A stretch of 64,000 nucleotides of DNA, taken from NCBI GenBank assembly GCA_945878115.1, contig CAMDVD010000005.1, positions 33,789 through 97,788 on the forward strand, given 5' to 3'. This stretch comes from Chitinophaga pinensis (GTDB lineage Bacteria > Bacteroidota > Bacteroidia > Chitinophagales > Chitinophagaceae). Numbering within the stretch: the first letter of the stretch is position 1; each line of letters begins with the position of its first letter. The notes under the pieces are model-generated. The model made no database searches. It was given only the letters and a program-made list of their open reading frames with translations, and was not told the origin of the DNA. The translations under genes and the position numbers were made by a program. This document shows, piece by piece, positions 8,737-16,330 of this stretch.

Positions 8737-9246
8737 ATGAAACAATTATTAATGTTTATTCTTGTGGCTATTCCATTTTTTTGCAACTGTCAAAATTTAA
8801 AAGCACTTGACACGAAGAACGGGTTTAGAGATATGCAATTTGGAGATAGTGACAGTAAGTTTAACGATTTAGTTGTTGATGCATACTCTTCTGACAGCTT
8901 AAGTATATTTTGTCGAAGAACAGGTGACAAACTAACAATTGGGGCATCGGAAGTATCCATTATTTATGTGTTTTACAAAAGCCAACTTAAAAATGTGGTA
9001 ATTAAAACAAAGGGGTTGAAAAACAGCAGAGCTTTGTTAGATGCGCTCCAAGAAATGTATGGTAAAGGTCGACAACCCAATGAATATATTGAAGAATATT
9101 ATTGGTGGGGTAAAAAAGTTACACTTGATTATGATGAAAACTCTATTTCAGGTGATGCAAAAGTCTTTATTACATCTAAAGAAATTAGCGGAAAACAAGA
9201 TTTAGACAGTAAAGAAAAAGCGAAAGAAGCCAAGAATGATTTTTGA
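8737..9246 (+). CDS. Secreted hypothetical protein (element cargo)
   Basis: A 169-residue protein of unknown function with an N-terminal signal sequence (KQLLMFILVAIPFFCNC). The cysteines at its end could also act as a loose lipobox. The mature part has the pattern NGFRDMQFGDS, seen at the start of small periplasmic proteins in Bacteroidota, and ends in a charged tail rich in Lys and Glu. It is the only plus-strand gene of the integrated element and lies directly after the tRNA terminator, so it is best read as cargo expressed from its own promoter. No enzymatic motif is visible. Confidence 0.7.
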   Translation: MKQLLMFILVAIPFFCNCQNLKALDTKNGFRDMQFGDSDSKFNDLVVDAYSSDSLSIFCRRTGDKLTIGASEVSIIYVFYKSQLKNVVIKTKGLKNSRALLDALQEMYGKGRQPNEYIEEYYWWGKKVTLDYDENSISGDAKVFITSKEISGKQDLDSKEKAKEAKNDF

Positions 9247-9267
9247 TTATTTTAGGCTTCAAATTGT

Positions 9268-9930
9268 TTAATTAACTCGCTTTTTTTTAATCGTTGGGGT
9301 TGAAATTAGTCGTTCAATTTTTTGCAAGGTGGCAATAGGCAAACTTTGAATTTCATCAGGTGTAATTTTCATGTTGTTTATCTGTATGTAATTGTTTTGC
9401 TCAAATGCTAGGGGTTTTGGGCTTGCTTGGTCCTTGAAATACTCTAAATACACTTTACAGGCTTTAATGTCTCCTTGAATGCCTAAATTATACACAGTAG
9501 TCAACATTAGATGGACCATGAATTTGTATTTTTCAGTTTCATGTTTATGCAAATCATGTTCTTTAAATTCTCTTAGATGCTTGTAAATGGTTTCTTCGCT
9601 TAGTCCGCTATCTTCAGAAATTTCTGTTGTTGTTGGCATCCTATTAGATTTTTGCATTAATTTACTCATGGATGCAATTACTTTCAAATGATTATTTTGC
9701 CATGTATGATTTCGCATTTGAATGTAAAAATCGTTGTCCTTTGGAATATTCATACTGTCTAAATATTCAAAAAATACTTTTATGGATTCGTCAATGTTGT
9801 ATTGATTTTTATTGGAATACGCTTCACTTATTGCATCATAAAGTTCCTTAATCCTATTGTTGATTTCCTCAACTTTTTTCAAGTTTTTGGGGTTTAATGT
9901 CTTTATTAAATTCCGTTGTGAAATTACCAT
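9268..9930 (-). CDS. Helix-turn-helix protein, possibly terminase-small-subunit-like
   Basis: A 220-residue soluble protein. In the middle (about residues 97-122) it has a clear helix-turn-helix, MPTTTEISEDSGLSEETIYK, of the sigma-region-4/homeodomain-like kind. After it comes LGIQGDIKACKVYLEYFKDQ, which recalls the helical part of phage terminase small subunits, where a G-D/N-x-K-A-x-K-x-Y-L pattern is common. That similarity is by eye only. It is the last gene of the minus-strand operon and follows the nuclease gene by 11 bases. A DNA-recognition role in packaging or regulation is the simplest reading. Confidence 0.65.
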   Translation of the reverse strand: MVISQRNLIKTLNPKNLKKVEEINNRIKELYDAISEAYSNKNQYNIDESIKVFFEYLDSMNIPKDNDFYIQMRNHTWQNNHLKVIASMSKLMQKSNRMPTTTEISEDSGLSEETIYKHLREFKEHDLHKHETEKYKFMVHLMLTTVYNLGIQGDIKACKVYLEYFKDQASPKPLAFEQNNYIQINNMKITPDEIQSLPIATLQKIERLISTPTIKKKRVN

Positions 9931-9941
9931 TGTTATTTATT

Positions 9942-10364
9942 TTAATTATTGAAATTGATATTATACCAAATTATAAATTCATCAAATGAAGTTGCTATAA
10001 AATAATAACCACCTGCTTTTATTATTTGTTGTTGATATTTTTTTTGTTCTTCGCTTTGGCGGTCCTTACCAATTTTGATTTCTATTTTTACACTTTTGCC
10101 TTGGATGGTTGCGCTTACATCAGCTGTACCCTTTTGCATACTGCTTTTGATATACCTGCCATTTACCCAGCGTGAAATATTATTGATTCGTTCGGCATGA
10201 TGGTTTTTAAATTTTAAAAAGTCAATAATACATTTGGTTAAACCGTTTGCCTTCATGTCTGAATGTGTATATTTTGGAATACTAATTATAGGAAATGAAG
10301 GATATTTTTCATGTGTATACGCTTCGTGCAAACTGTTCATTAATTTTCTATTTTCTCTATGCAT
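9942..10364 (-). CDS. VRR-NUC-like PD-(D/E)xK nuclease
   Basis: A 140-residue protein. The C-terminal part has the order expected of a VRR-NUC domain: GTADVSATIQGKSVKIEIK supplies the Asp and the E-x-K of the PD-(D/E)xK centre, SEEQKKYQQQIIKAGG is the Q-rich helix, and YYFIATSFDEFIIWY is the last strand and helix. Stand-alone VRR-NUC proteins are common in phages and mobile elements and are thought to cut branched DNA. It sits between the 235-residue orphan and the HTH gene, which suggests a role in element replication or packaging, not host repair. Confidence 0.8.
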   Translation of the reverse strand: MHRENRKLMNSLHEAYTHEKYPSFPIISIPKYTHSDMKANGLTKCIIDFLKFKNHHAERINNISRWVNGRYIKSSMQKGTADVSATIQGKSVKIEIKIGKDRQSEEQKKYQQQIIKAGGYYFIATSFDEFIIWYNINFNN

Positions 10365-10533
10365 TTTTTTTTAATTGAATTGATTATGTTGATGAAAATA
10401 TTTTTTCGCTTTCTATATCATCTTTTTTAAATTTCTTTTTTAAGTATCTTGTTTAATACCTTATTACAGTATCTTATTTAAGGTGCTGTTATCTTGCTGT
10501 TGTGGATGCGGTTATGTTATAAGCAGGTTGTTG

Positions 10534-11241
10534 TTAAGTTGCTGTGGTTGGTGCTGTTAAATTCAAATCATTTTTTGCCTTTATTAATGCATCCCTTTTA
10601 AGATTTTTTAGCTTATTATTCTTAGTGCTTTTTTTGCCATTTAAACAAACTTTTGCAAGTACTTCGTGTGATACTGTAAAAGATAAATAGAACCCTCTAC
10701 AATGGTCTGCAAATAGCTTTAAACCCCAATTCATTTGCAATTCTAATAGGACCTTGTCGATATGATATCGTTGCAAGTATTTATTTTGAATAGGGTTTAA
10801 AAAACCAGGCACTTCCTTTATTGTACTATAGCCAAACATACGCGCATGAATAAATGCTTTGTTTGTCTTGCAATAGGGCTTTGTTCCTAATATTGAGCGG
10901 ACCGCGCAAAAGGTGCAAAAGGTGGCAATTTGAAATTCATCTTTTGAATTCTTGTAATAATCAAAAATAATGTCCTTATGTATTCCAGTAGTTGGCGTAT
11001 TCGATGAAATACTATTTGCGATCAGCTTGAAATTCTCAATACTTTTCCTTGCATTTCCTAATGTTATGCCTATTTTCTCGAAGGCTACATAATTTAATAT
11101 TTCAGTATTGATTTGGCTGTGTTCCCTTTGCGCCCTTCGATAAATTGAATAATCAAAAATATTATTCATACAATCTTTATGGTCTATGAATGCGTTTTTA
11201 ATCAAAGCAATTGGAAAGTTTAAATACTTTTCTTTATCCAT
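10534..11241 (-). CDS. Hypothetical protein of the integrated element
   Basis: A 235-residue soluble protein with no motif I recognise. It begins DKEKYLNFPIALIKNAF, has a Cys/His-containing middle (CTFCAVRSILGTKPYCK) and ends in a Lys-rich stretch followed by Thr/Pro/Ala repeats. The basic C-terminus suits nucleic-acid binding. Its start overlaps the end of the 104-residue gene by 8 bases, so the two are translationally coupled. By position it would be the replication or regulatory gene of the element, but that is inference only. Confidence 0.6.
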   Translation of the reverse strand: MDKEKYLNFPIALIKNAFIDHKDCMNNIFDYSIYRRAQREHSQINTEILNYVAFEKIGITLGNARKSIENFKLIANSISSNTPTTGIHKDIIFDYYKNSKDEFQIATFCTFCAVRSILGTKPYCKTNKAFIHARMFGYSTIKEVPGFLNPIQNKYLQRYHIDKVLLELQMNWGLKLFADHCRGFYLSFTVSHEVLAKVCLNGKKSTKNNKLKNLKRDALIKAKNDLNLTAPTTAT

Positions 11242-11548
11242 TTGCGAACAATTCTAATTGGTTATTTTTTGTTGCAAATTGTTCATTGGTTGTGTAGATA
11301 TTAGCAATGTGTTTAGTAATACTGCAATACTTTTTACCGACTATGAATAATTTATTGCTCTGTCTCAACATTCTACAATACCAACAAATATTTTCTCTCA
11401 TTATTCCTGTTGCATTGTCGCATTCCTTCATAGTTTTAGGACCTTCATAAAGTGATTGAAATACTTTTTGTAATTGGTCCAAATGTTGATTACTTTCGCC
11501 TTGATTTTCATTGGGGGTGTGAATGTTACTACGCATTTGTACCTCCAA
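11234..11548 (-). CDS. Small winged-helix-like protein
   Basis: A 104-residue protein. Residues 35-80 (GPKTMKECDNATGIMRENI, then the strand-rich KLFIVGKKYCSITKH) have the layout of a winged helix domain often found in Bacteroidota prophages, where CRMLRQ would be the recognition helix. The first 25 residues are polar and probably disordered. It overlaps the excisionase-like gene by 20 bases and the next gene by 8, inside a tight minus-strand operon. A regulatory role is likely but untested. Confidence 0.6.
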   Translation of the reverse strand: MEVQMRSNIHTPNENQGESNQHLDQLQKVFQSLYEGPKTMKECDNATGIMRENICWYCRMLRQSNKLFIVGKKYCSITKHIANIYTTNEQFATKNNQLELFANG

Positions 11549-11888
11549 TTTTCTTTTTAGAAACTAGAAAGCTGTCAGCTGTTGAAGTTGTTTCTTCTTG
11601 TAGTTCCGCTTTGGTTTTGCGCCTGTGGCTTTGTAGCCAAATGTCAATTTCATCTTTACTAAAGATTAATTTTTTGCCCTGCTTCATGTTGGGAATTTTC
11701 CCAGTATGAACGAGAGAGTAAATAGTAGCCTTCACTGGATGGTGTGGCAGGTATTCGCAAAGTTGGTTAATGTCTAACCATTCATTTGCTTTGACTTGTT
11801 TTGAGTTATTCAAAACAAATTCTTTAATCAATCGCACATCTTCTTTGAGTGCGCTAAGTGCCTCTGGCATTTCATTAAATGTAATCAT
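11529..11888 (-). CDS. Helix-turn-helix protein, excisionase (MerR/HTH_17) family
   Basis: A 119-residue DNA-binding protein of the AlpA/excisionase type. The HTH_17 core runs over about residues 38-90: EWLDINQLCEYLPHHPVKAT is the helix-turn-helix, and GKIPNMKQGKKLIFSKDEID is the wing ending in the family's F-x-K-x-E-I-D-x-W-L motif. Such proteins in integrative elements either direct excision or regulate the operon. It lies two genes downstream of the integrase. The C-terminal 30 residues are basic and low in complexity. Confidence 0.85.
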   Translation of the reverse strand: MITFNEMPEALSALKEDVRLIKEFVLNNSKQVKANEWLDINQLCEYLPHHPVKATIYSLVHTGKIPNMKQGKKLIFSKDEIDIWLQSHRRKTKAELQEETTSTADSFLVSKKKIGGTNA

Positions 11889-11979
11889 TACTATAATTTT
11901 TTGTAATGTTACAAGTATGATTATAGGCTAGAATGATATTCCTATTTTTCCTCCAATTCTACACGAAATCTACTCTTTT

Positions 11980-13194
11980 CTACTTGTTATTTTTATTTTT
12001 TCTTTGTTTTTTAAATTCTGCTTTTCGCCAATTCTTGCATACATATTCAGCACTTGTAAACCCTTCAAAATAATCACTTAATAACGATGCGTATTCTTTT
12101 GCACTTCCTCTTATAGAACCGCTTTCTACATAGAACATTGCAAATACAAGCATTATTTCTTCCTTCTGAATATCATTGAAATTATATTTTACCGTTGGAG
12201 GCTTCATGCGTTGAAATGCAGAGTATAGGAATTTTTCTATAATATTTTTGTTGGCATATCTTTTAAGACCATTCATAAAATGTTCTTTAACTTCATTGGG
12301 TTCCCTACGATTAAAAATGTTCTCCGTTAATGGAATATTTGGAGAATCCATAATTGCGTTATCCGCATTTTCAACTTTAAAAGCAAATAGCTTTAACTTT
12401 TCAGCATTATAATTTGTTTCAATTCTTTCATAAAATTCGTTAATAGTTTCATAGTAGTATGATTTCTCAAAGTATAAGTTGCTTTGCCTTAAAGTTGAAC
12501 GATAAGTTACCATGATATTGCGAAATAAGTTTAGCATTCCTAAGCAATCCTCAAGATTTTTGTTTGCAATTAGAAATTCAAAAAAACGTTCAAAATCAGT
12601 TAGCATCTTTTCTATGTTATATCTTGCTATTTTGATTTCGATTATAAGATTTACATTTCTTTTTAAATGTTCTGTATCTATAAGGAAATTGTTATTTGTT
12701 ATTGTGACAAACACATCAATAAGTAATGAATACCAGTCCGTTTTGTATTTTTCCTCAAAGTATTTAAACCTTTCGCGAATATATTCCTTCATGGAATTAT
12801 TAATAGAGTCCTTTTTAAGTTCAGTGTAACCACTTCCTTTTGAACGCCATGTATTAAAAAATTCATCTTTTGGCAATTCTGTAATTTCTCTAAAATGGTA
12901 TAAAAAAACTAACCATTGTTCAAGTAGTAATATTTTAAATTCCAAATCCTTTGGTGTTCCAAAATCATCAGGTAATGAAATTGCTGTATCATAAAAATCA
13001 TCTATAGCTTTTTCTAAACTTACAATAAATTTTTTGCTTTTCTTAATATGCCACTCAGTGAAATTAAAATCATTTATAGTGGGAAATTCAGATTTAAACT
13101 CCCCATACTTTGAGTTAAAAAAAACGTCAAATTCTTTGCTAGTTGTAGGTATAAAATACTCATTGACTTGCTTAAGTATATTTTTCATTTTCAC
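11980..13194 (-). CDS. Orphan 404-residue protein coupled to the integrase
   Basis: A mostly helical soluble protein rich in Lys, Phe, Tyr and Asn, with no recognised domain. The last 60 residues (KEEIMLVFAMFYVESGSIRG, then SAEYVCKNWRKAEFKKQRK) form a helical, basic tail that could bind DNA. The gene begins at a GTG directly after the integrase stop, with an ATG two codons later, so it is translated from the same message. Its base composition is even more AT-rich than its neighbours. Coupling to int suggests either a recombination accessory role or constitutively expressed cargo such as phage defence. The sequence alone decides neither. Confidence 0.6.
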   Translation of the reverse strand: MKMKNILKQVNEYFIPTTSKEFDVFFNSKYGEFKSEFPTINDFNFTEWHIKKSKKFIVSLEKAIDDFYDTAISLPDDFGTPKDLEFKILLLEQWLVFLYHFREITELPKDEFFNTWRSKGSGYTELKKDSINNSMKEYIRERFKYFEEKYKTDWYSLLIDVFVTITNNNFLIDTEHLKRNVNLIIEIKIARYNIEKMLTDFERFFEFLIANKNLEDCLGMLNLFRNIMVTYRSTLRQSNLYFEKSYYYETINEFYERIETNYNAEKLKLFAFKVENADNAIMDSPNIPLTENIFNRREPNEVKEHFMNGLKRYANKNIIEKFLYSAFQRMKPPTVKYNFNDIQKEEIMLVFAMFYVESGSIRGSAKEYASLLSDYFEGFTSAEYVCKNWRKAEFKKQRKNKNNK

Positions 13195-14499
13195 TTATTG
13201 TTGTGTAAAGTTCATCATACTTTTTGAAATTTCCTTTTTCATAGCATCTGGGAAACCACTAAAATAATTATCTGTTGTTGATAGGCTAGAATGTCCTAAT
13301 GCTTTACTTACAAATACCATGCTTGCGCCATGGTCTGTTATTGCATTGGTGGCAAAGGAATGACGGGCGTAATACGTGCCAATATTGCCAGTAATGCCAA
13401 CACTGTTAGCCAATGCCTTTAAATGTTGGTTTATGAAACGCACAAAATTATGTTTCGCCCTAAAATTTTGGTCGGGGGTGTTGTCATCATTCAACACATC
13501 AAAAATTAATTGCTTTGGACTTTTATTTTTATTGCCATATTTCTCAATAATACTTTGTACGTATTCGCTTATAAACACTTCAATTTGCCTTGGTTTGTTT
13601 TTGGCTGTATTCTTAGTCTTCTCACGAATAAAATAGAAATATTCGCCCTTAATATCCCTATAACGAAGGTTTACAATGTCAGCAACATTCATGCCATTAC
13701 AATTGTAACTCATAAAGAAAAAATCTTTCGCTTTTTGCTGTTCGGGGTTGCTAGGGGTGGCAAAAAATAATGTATTCAATTCTTCTTTGGTAAGTGCTTT
13801 TTTAGTATTGCTTCCATTAGGTATAAAATATTTGTTTTTATCCTTGCTATTTTGTGAGAAGGGATAGTTAGAAATGTCGATAATTCCGTTTGTAATCGCA
13901 TAATTAAACATTACGCGCATCGCGCGCAAATAAATGCCTATAGTTGTTTTGCTTATGTCGCTATCAAGTAAATACTTTTCAAATTGCTTTAAATATTTAG
14001 GTGTGACAGCTGTAATTGTAAGTTCATTTTTGCCTACATATTCAGCCAATTTCTTTTTGCTACAATTATAACTGCTTGCAGTTCCCAGACGTCCTTCGCT
14101 TATTAAATCATTTATAGCAGTATCATAAATATTAAAAATATTGGTCTCAATGGTATCTGCTTTACGTTGGTAAAATTTCTTTTCAAACTCTTCAAATGAA
14201 AAAGGCTTGATTTTTTCGGCTACACTCTTCGCCCTATTCAAATATTCCTTGATTAGGTTTCTATCTGGGTCGTCTTTCTTTCGTGGTTTCTTGCTTTCCC
14301 AAATACTTGTAAATTCTTCTTTAGTGTAATCTATGGCTTCGATTGTTTCAGTTTCTTTACTAAGTTTTCCAATTGAGTAGTATTTATTCCTTTGAAGGAC
14401 CTTGCTATACACTTGAATTTTTACTGGGTATTTCCCACTTATTTTTTCACGTCTAAAATCTAGGACCACACTTGCTAGGATTTCAATTTTTTCAGCCAT
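13195..14499 (-). CDS. int: Tyrosine-type site-specific integrase
   Basis: A 434-residue tyrosine recombinase of the Bacteroidota phage/CTn group. It has an N-terminal arm-binding domain, a SAM-like core-binding domain (about residues 110-210) and a catalytic domain. Catalytic elements visible are the first Arg in ADIVNLRYRDI, TYYARHSFATN (the usual H-x-x-R with Tyr in the His position, common in this group), LGHSSLSTTDNY with the second His, and the Tyr nucleophile. It would recombine the 48-bp att core in tRNA-Asn. It starts 165 bases from attR, and a copy of the presumed arm-site word lies inverted 11-23 bases before its start, which suggests autoregulation. Confidence 0.95.
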   Translation of the reverse strand: MAEKIEILASVVLDFRREKISGKYPVKIQVYSKVLQRNKYYSIGKLSKETETIEAIDYTKEEFTSIWESKKPRKKDDPDRNLIKEYLNRAKSVAEKIKPFSFEEFEKKFYQRKADTIETNIFNIYDTAINDLISEGRLGTASSYNCSKKKLAEYVGKNELTITAVTPKYLKQFEKYLLDSDISKTTIGIYLRAMRVMFNYAITNGIIDISNYPFSQNSKDKNKYFIPNGSNTKKALTKEELNTLFFATPSNPEQQKAKDFFFMSYNCNGMNVADIVNLRYRDIKGEYFYFIREKTKNTAKNKPRQIEVFISEYVQSIIEKYGNKNKSPKQLIFDVLNDDNTPDQNFRAKHNFVRFINQHLKALANSVGITGNIGTYYARHSFATNAITDHGASMVFVSKALGHSSLSTTDNYFSGFPDAMKKEISKSMMNFTQQ

Positions 14500-14509
14500 T
14501 ACTTTTACA

Positions 14510-14522
14510 TTTTATGCAAATC
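14510..14522 (-). repeat. Inverted copy of the ATTTGCATAAAAT word upstream of int
   Basis: ATTTTATGCAAAT is the reverse complement of the first half of the 22-bp end repeat and lies 11-23 bases before the integrase start. It could be an arm site or an operator for int. Confidence 0.5.
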
Positions 14523-14526
14523 TAAT

Positions 14527-14548
14527 CATTTGCATAAAATTTGCATAA
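14527..14548 (+). repeat. Right copy of 22-bp repeat, likely integrase arm site
   Basis: It is identical to 8595-8616 over 22 bases and in the same orientation. It lies between the integrase start and attR. Confidence 0.6.
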
Positions 14549-14664
14549 TAATATTGCTTATTGTTACAAAAAATACAAATAATATGAATGTAGTAAAATC
14601 AATGCTTATAGCTATATTTGCTAATCATAACAAAGAAAAGAGGCAATGTTAATATAGCTTTATT

Positions 14665-14712
14665 TCTGACTGTTAATCAGAGGGTCTCTGGTTCAAGTCC
14701 AGAAGGGAGAGC
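14665..14712 (+). repeat. attR: displaced 3' half of tRNA-Asn
   Basis: A perfect copy of 8502-8549. It lacks the acceptor 5' strand and D arm, so it is not a tRNA gene but the right attachment site of the element. Confidence 0.93.
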
Positions 14713-14721
14713 CAGAATGGG

Positions 14722-14754
14722 AAGGAGGTCAAATTTGACCTCCTTTTCTTTTTT
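14722..14754 (+). terminator. Original chromosomal terminator of tRNA-Asn
   Basis: AAGGAGGTCAAA and TTTGACCTCCTT form a perfect 12-bp palindrome followed by TTCTTTTTT. It sits directly after attR, so it is the terminator that served the tRNA before the element was inserted. Confidence 0.85.
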
Positions 14755-14808
14755 AGAACCTTGAAGAACCATGCTAATATTGAGTAAAACTCCAATTGGT
14801 TTAGTTAA

Positions 14809-15118
14809 AACAGGGGGTTGCTGCTTCTCCTTCTTTACAATGTAGTAATTTTAGACGAAAATGGAAAACAAACTCCAAATACAGGACTTCTAATAAACTT
14901 ACTTTCAAGTTTAAGTGAATTCTCTTACCATCAAAACCGAGAAAAGATTTTAAATGGTACTGACTTAGCCAAGAAACAAGGGAAATATTCAGGAAGACAC
15001 TCAAATTCAACTGAAACACACGAAAAGTATTTGGCAAAAACAAAAAAAAATGATTGAGATGATTAGACAAGGAAATAGTGTTAGAAGTTTTCTAATTGGT
15101 GTAATGTCAAATTTTTAA
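14809..15118 (+). pseudogene. Serine recombinase (resolvase) remnant, truncated and frameshifted
   Basis: The segment LLSSLSEFSYHQNREKIL, then AKKQGKYSGRHSNSTETHEK, matches the end of the resolvase catalytic domain (long helix E with the usual S-x-x-EF...R-E) and the G-x-Y-x-G-R linker to the DNA-binding domain. The frame stops at 15057. Removing one A from the run of nine at 15042-15050 joins it to MIEMIRQGNSVRSFL, which resembles the C-terminal helix-turn-helix. The catalytic N-terminus with the serine is missing, since an in-frame stop lies at 14806. It is a decayed mobile-element gene just outside attR. Confidence 0.7.
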
Positions 15119-15178
15119 TAATAAACCTAAATTCGGGTTCTAAGACTTTAGTAAATAAGTGTCAATTTTTGTATTGAA

Positions 15179-15949
15179 TTAGAAACGTTTACATAGTGTG
15201 TATCGTCGCGATTGATTATCGTATAATTCACTTGGTATACCCCTTCCATCCTTAATTAAATTATACTTGTATTCATTTCCTTGGAATATAATTTTTATTA
15301 AATCAGGTTCATATCCACCTGAACTATATTTTGTCCATTCTCCACTTACTCTACTTACTATTTTTCCAGCAGAATTATACCTTATCATTACTGATGTTCC
15401 TCCATCAAATAAAGTAACTGCAATTGAGCCGTAACAAAAGGTGTAGTTATTATTTCGTGAATTGTTTTGATTCGAAACATTATCGTTATCTTCAGCAAAT
15501 ACATATCGTTTTTGTTGTACAACATTCCGTTTTTCGTGAGCAATATCCGTATTGTTCTCAGCCTTTTTTTCTGTGGTTAGTTCTTTATTCGCTTGAACTA
15601 ATTCTCTATTACAACCATACCAAATTCGCCCCTCTTTTTTACCATAAATTTCATAGTGAACCCAAGGGGCTATTTTTGCTTTTTTTACATCTTGGTTTAC
15701 TTCTAAATATTTATTTCTAGCATACTCACAGTTCTCAGGAAGGTTCTGTTTAATACAACTGTACCAAATTCTTCCCTCTTTTTTACCGTAAATTTCATAA
15801 TGAACCCAAGGGTCCATCTTTGCGGTTTTTACATCTTGATTTACTTCTAAATATTTATTTCTAGCATACTCACAGTTCTCAGGAGGGTTCTGTCCAAAGG
15901 AAATGGTAAAATTTATTAAAAATACCATTGTTAAAATTATGTATTTCAT
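15179..15949 (-). CDS. Secreted protein with two 48-residue repeats
   Basis: A 256-residue protein with a signal peptide (KYIILTMVFLINFTISFG|Q). The mature part opens with two nearly identical 48-residue repeats (ENCEYARNKYLEVNQDVK, then HYEIYGKKEGRIWY), encoded at about 15737-15880 and 15593-15736. Each resembles the Y-L-x-x-N-P-D-V...H-Y-x-x-Y-G-x-x-E-G-R module found in glycosyltransferases and large surface proteins. A polar, Asn-rich linker follows, then a beta-rich C-terminal domain (FCYGSIAVTLFDGGTSVMIR). Near identity of the repeats at the DNA level points to a recent duplication. Function is unknown. Confidence 0.75.
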   Translation of the reverse strand: MKYIILTMVFLINFTISFGQNPPENCEYARNKYLEVNQDVKTAKMDPWVHYEIYGKKEGRIWYSCIKQNLPENCEYARNKYLEVNQDVKKAKIAPWVHYEIYGKKEGRIWYGCNRELVQANKELTTEKKAENNTDIAHEKRNVVQQKRYVFAEDNDNVSNQNNSRNNNYTFCYGSIAVTLFDGGTSVMIRYNSAGKIVSRVSGEWTKYSSGGYEPDLIKIIFQGNEYKYNLIKDGRGIPSELYDNQSRRYTLCKRF

Positions 15950-16024
15950 ATTTTAATTTTTATTTGTTTTTCCGGCAAAATACCGATGTATTATATTATT
16001 GCCAATTATATCTTTATAAATGAG

Positions 16025-16120
16025 TTACCTTTCAACTTGAGAATAACTCTTACCAATTTTTTCACTTAACCAAGTTTGCTTGATTCCTTTTTCTTCCATT
16101 ACCTCTTTTATGCGGTTCAT
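16025..16120 (-). pseudogene. XRE-family regulator remnant (31 codons)
   Basis: The reading MNRIKEVMEEKGIKQTWLSE, then KIGKSYSQVER, is the first half of a helix-turn-helix domain of the Cro/CI type, with K-Q-T-W-L-x-E-K-I-G as helices 1-2. It ends at a stop codon inside the recognition helix region. Full-length relatives run to about 65-70 residues. It is a truncated regulator in a zone of decayed mobile DNA. Confidence 0.65.
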
Positions 16121-16290
16121 TGATTTGTATTAAAATGTAAATGTAACAAATCACGTATAAAAAAGTGGTTTATCCAACGAAAATCATATTGTATTTCAAT
16201 ATATATCAGATTGTAGTTATTGTTTCTTCAATTCTAAAGGAATTAGAATGACTAAATTTATAGAGGATACCGTAATCAATTAATGAAAAA

Positions 16291-16319
16291 TAGTTGCATC
16301 TTTCGTCAATAAGGGGAGC
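16291..16319 (+). repeat. 29-bp repeat, copy 1, directly before a terminator
   Basis: TAGTTGCATCTTTCGTCAAT followed by AAGGGGAGC. It recurs at 17189-17217 with one mismatch. Upstream of both copies a weaker similarity of about 20 bases (TAnTCAATnA) extends the match. It may be the 3' part of a small RNA or a boundary repeat of the SDR gene segment. Confidence 0.7.
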
Positions 16320-16330
16320 ATATAAAAGTA

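Larger units (their letters stand above)
8502..14712. mobile_element. 6.2-kb integrative element in tRNA-Asn
   Basis: The element is delimited by a perfect 48-bp direct repeat of the tRNA 3' half. A tyrosine integrase gene lies just inside the right end and transcribes inwards. It carries identical 22-bp repeats near both ends that look like integrase arm sites. Content from right to left: integrase, a 404-residue orphan, an HTH excisionase-like protein, a small wHTH-like protein, a 235-residue orphan, a VRR-NUC-like nuclease, an HTH protein, and a plus-strand secreted protein as likely cargo. No capsid, relaxase or type IV secretion gene is present, so it would need a helper or is a satellite. 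The gene set recalls phage satellites, but no known family is recognised. Confidence 0.9.

Noticed and set aside
14665..14712. Second tRNA-Asn gene
   Set aside because: Only the 3' half is present. The acceptor 5' strand and D arm are missing, so it is an attachment site.
14801..15070. 89-codon minus-strand frame opposite the resolvase remnant
   Set aside because: The plus-strand reading matches resolvase sequence, so this is its shadow.
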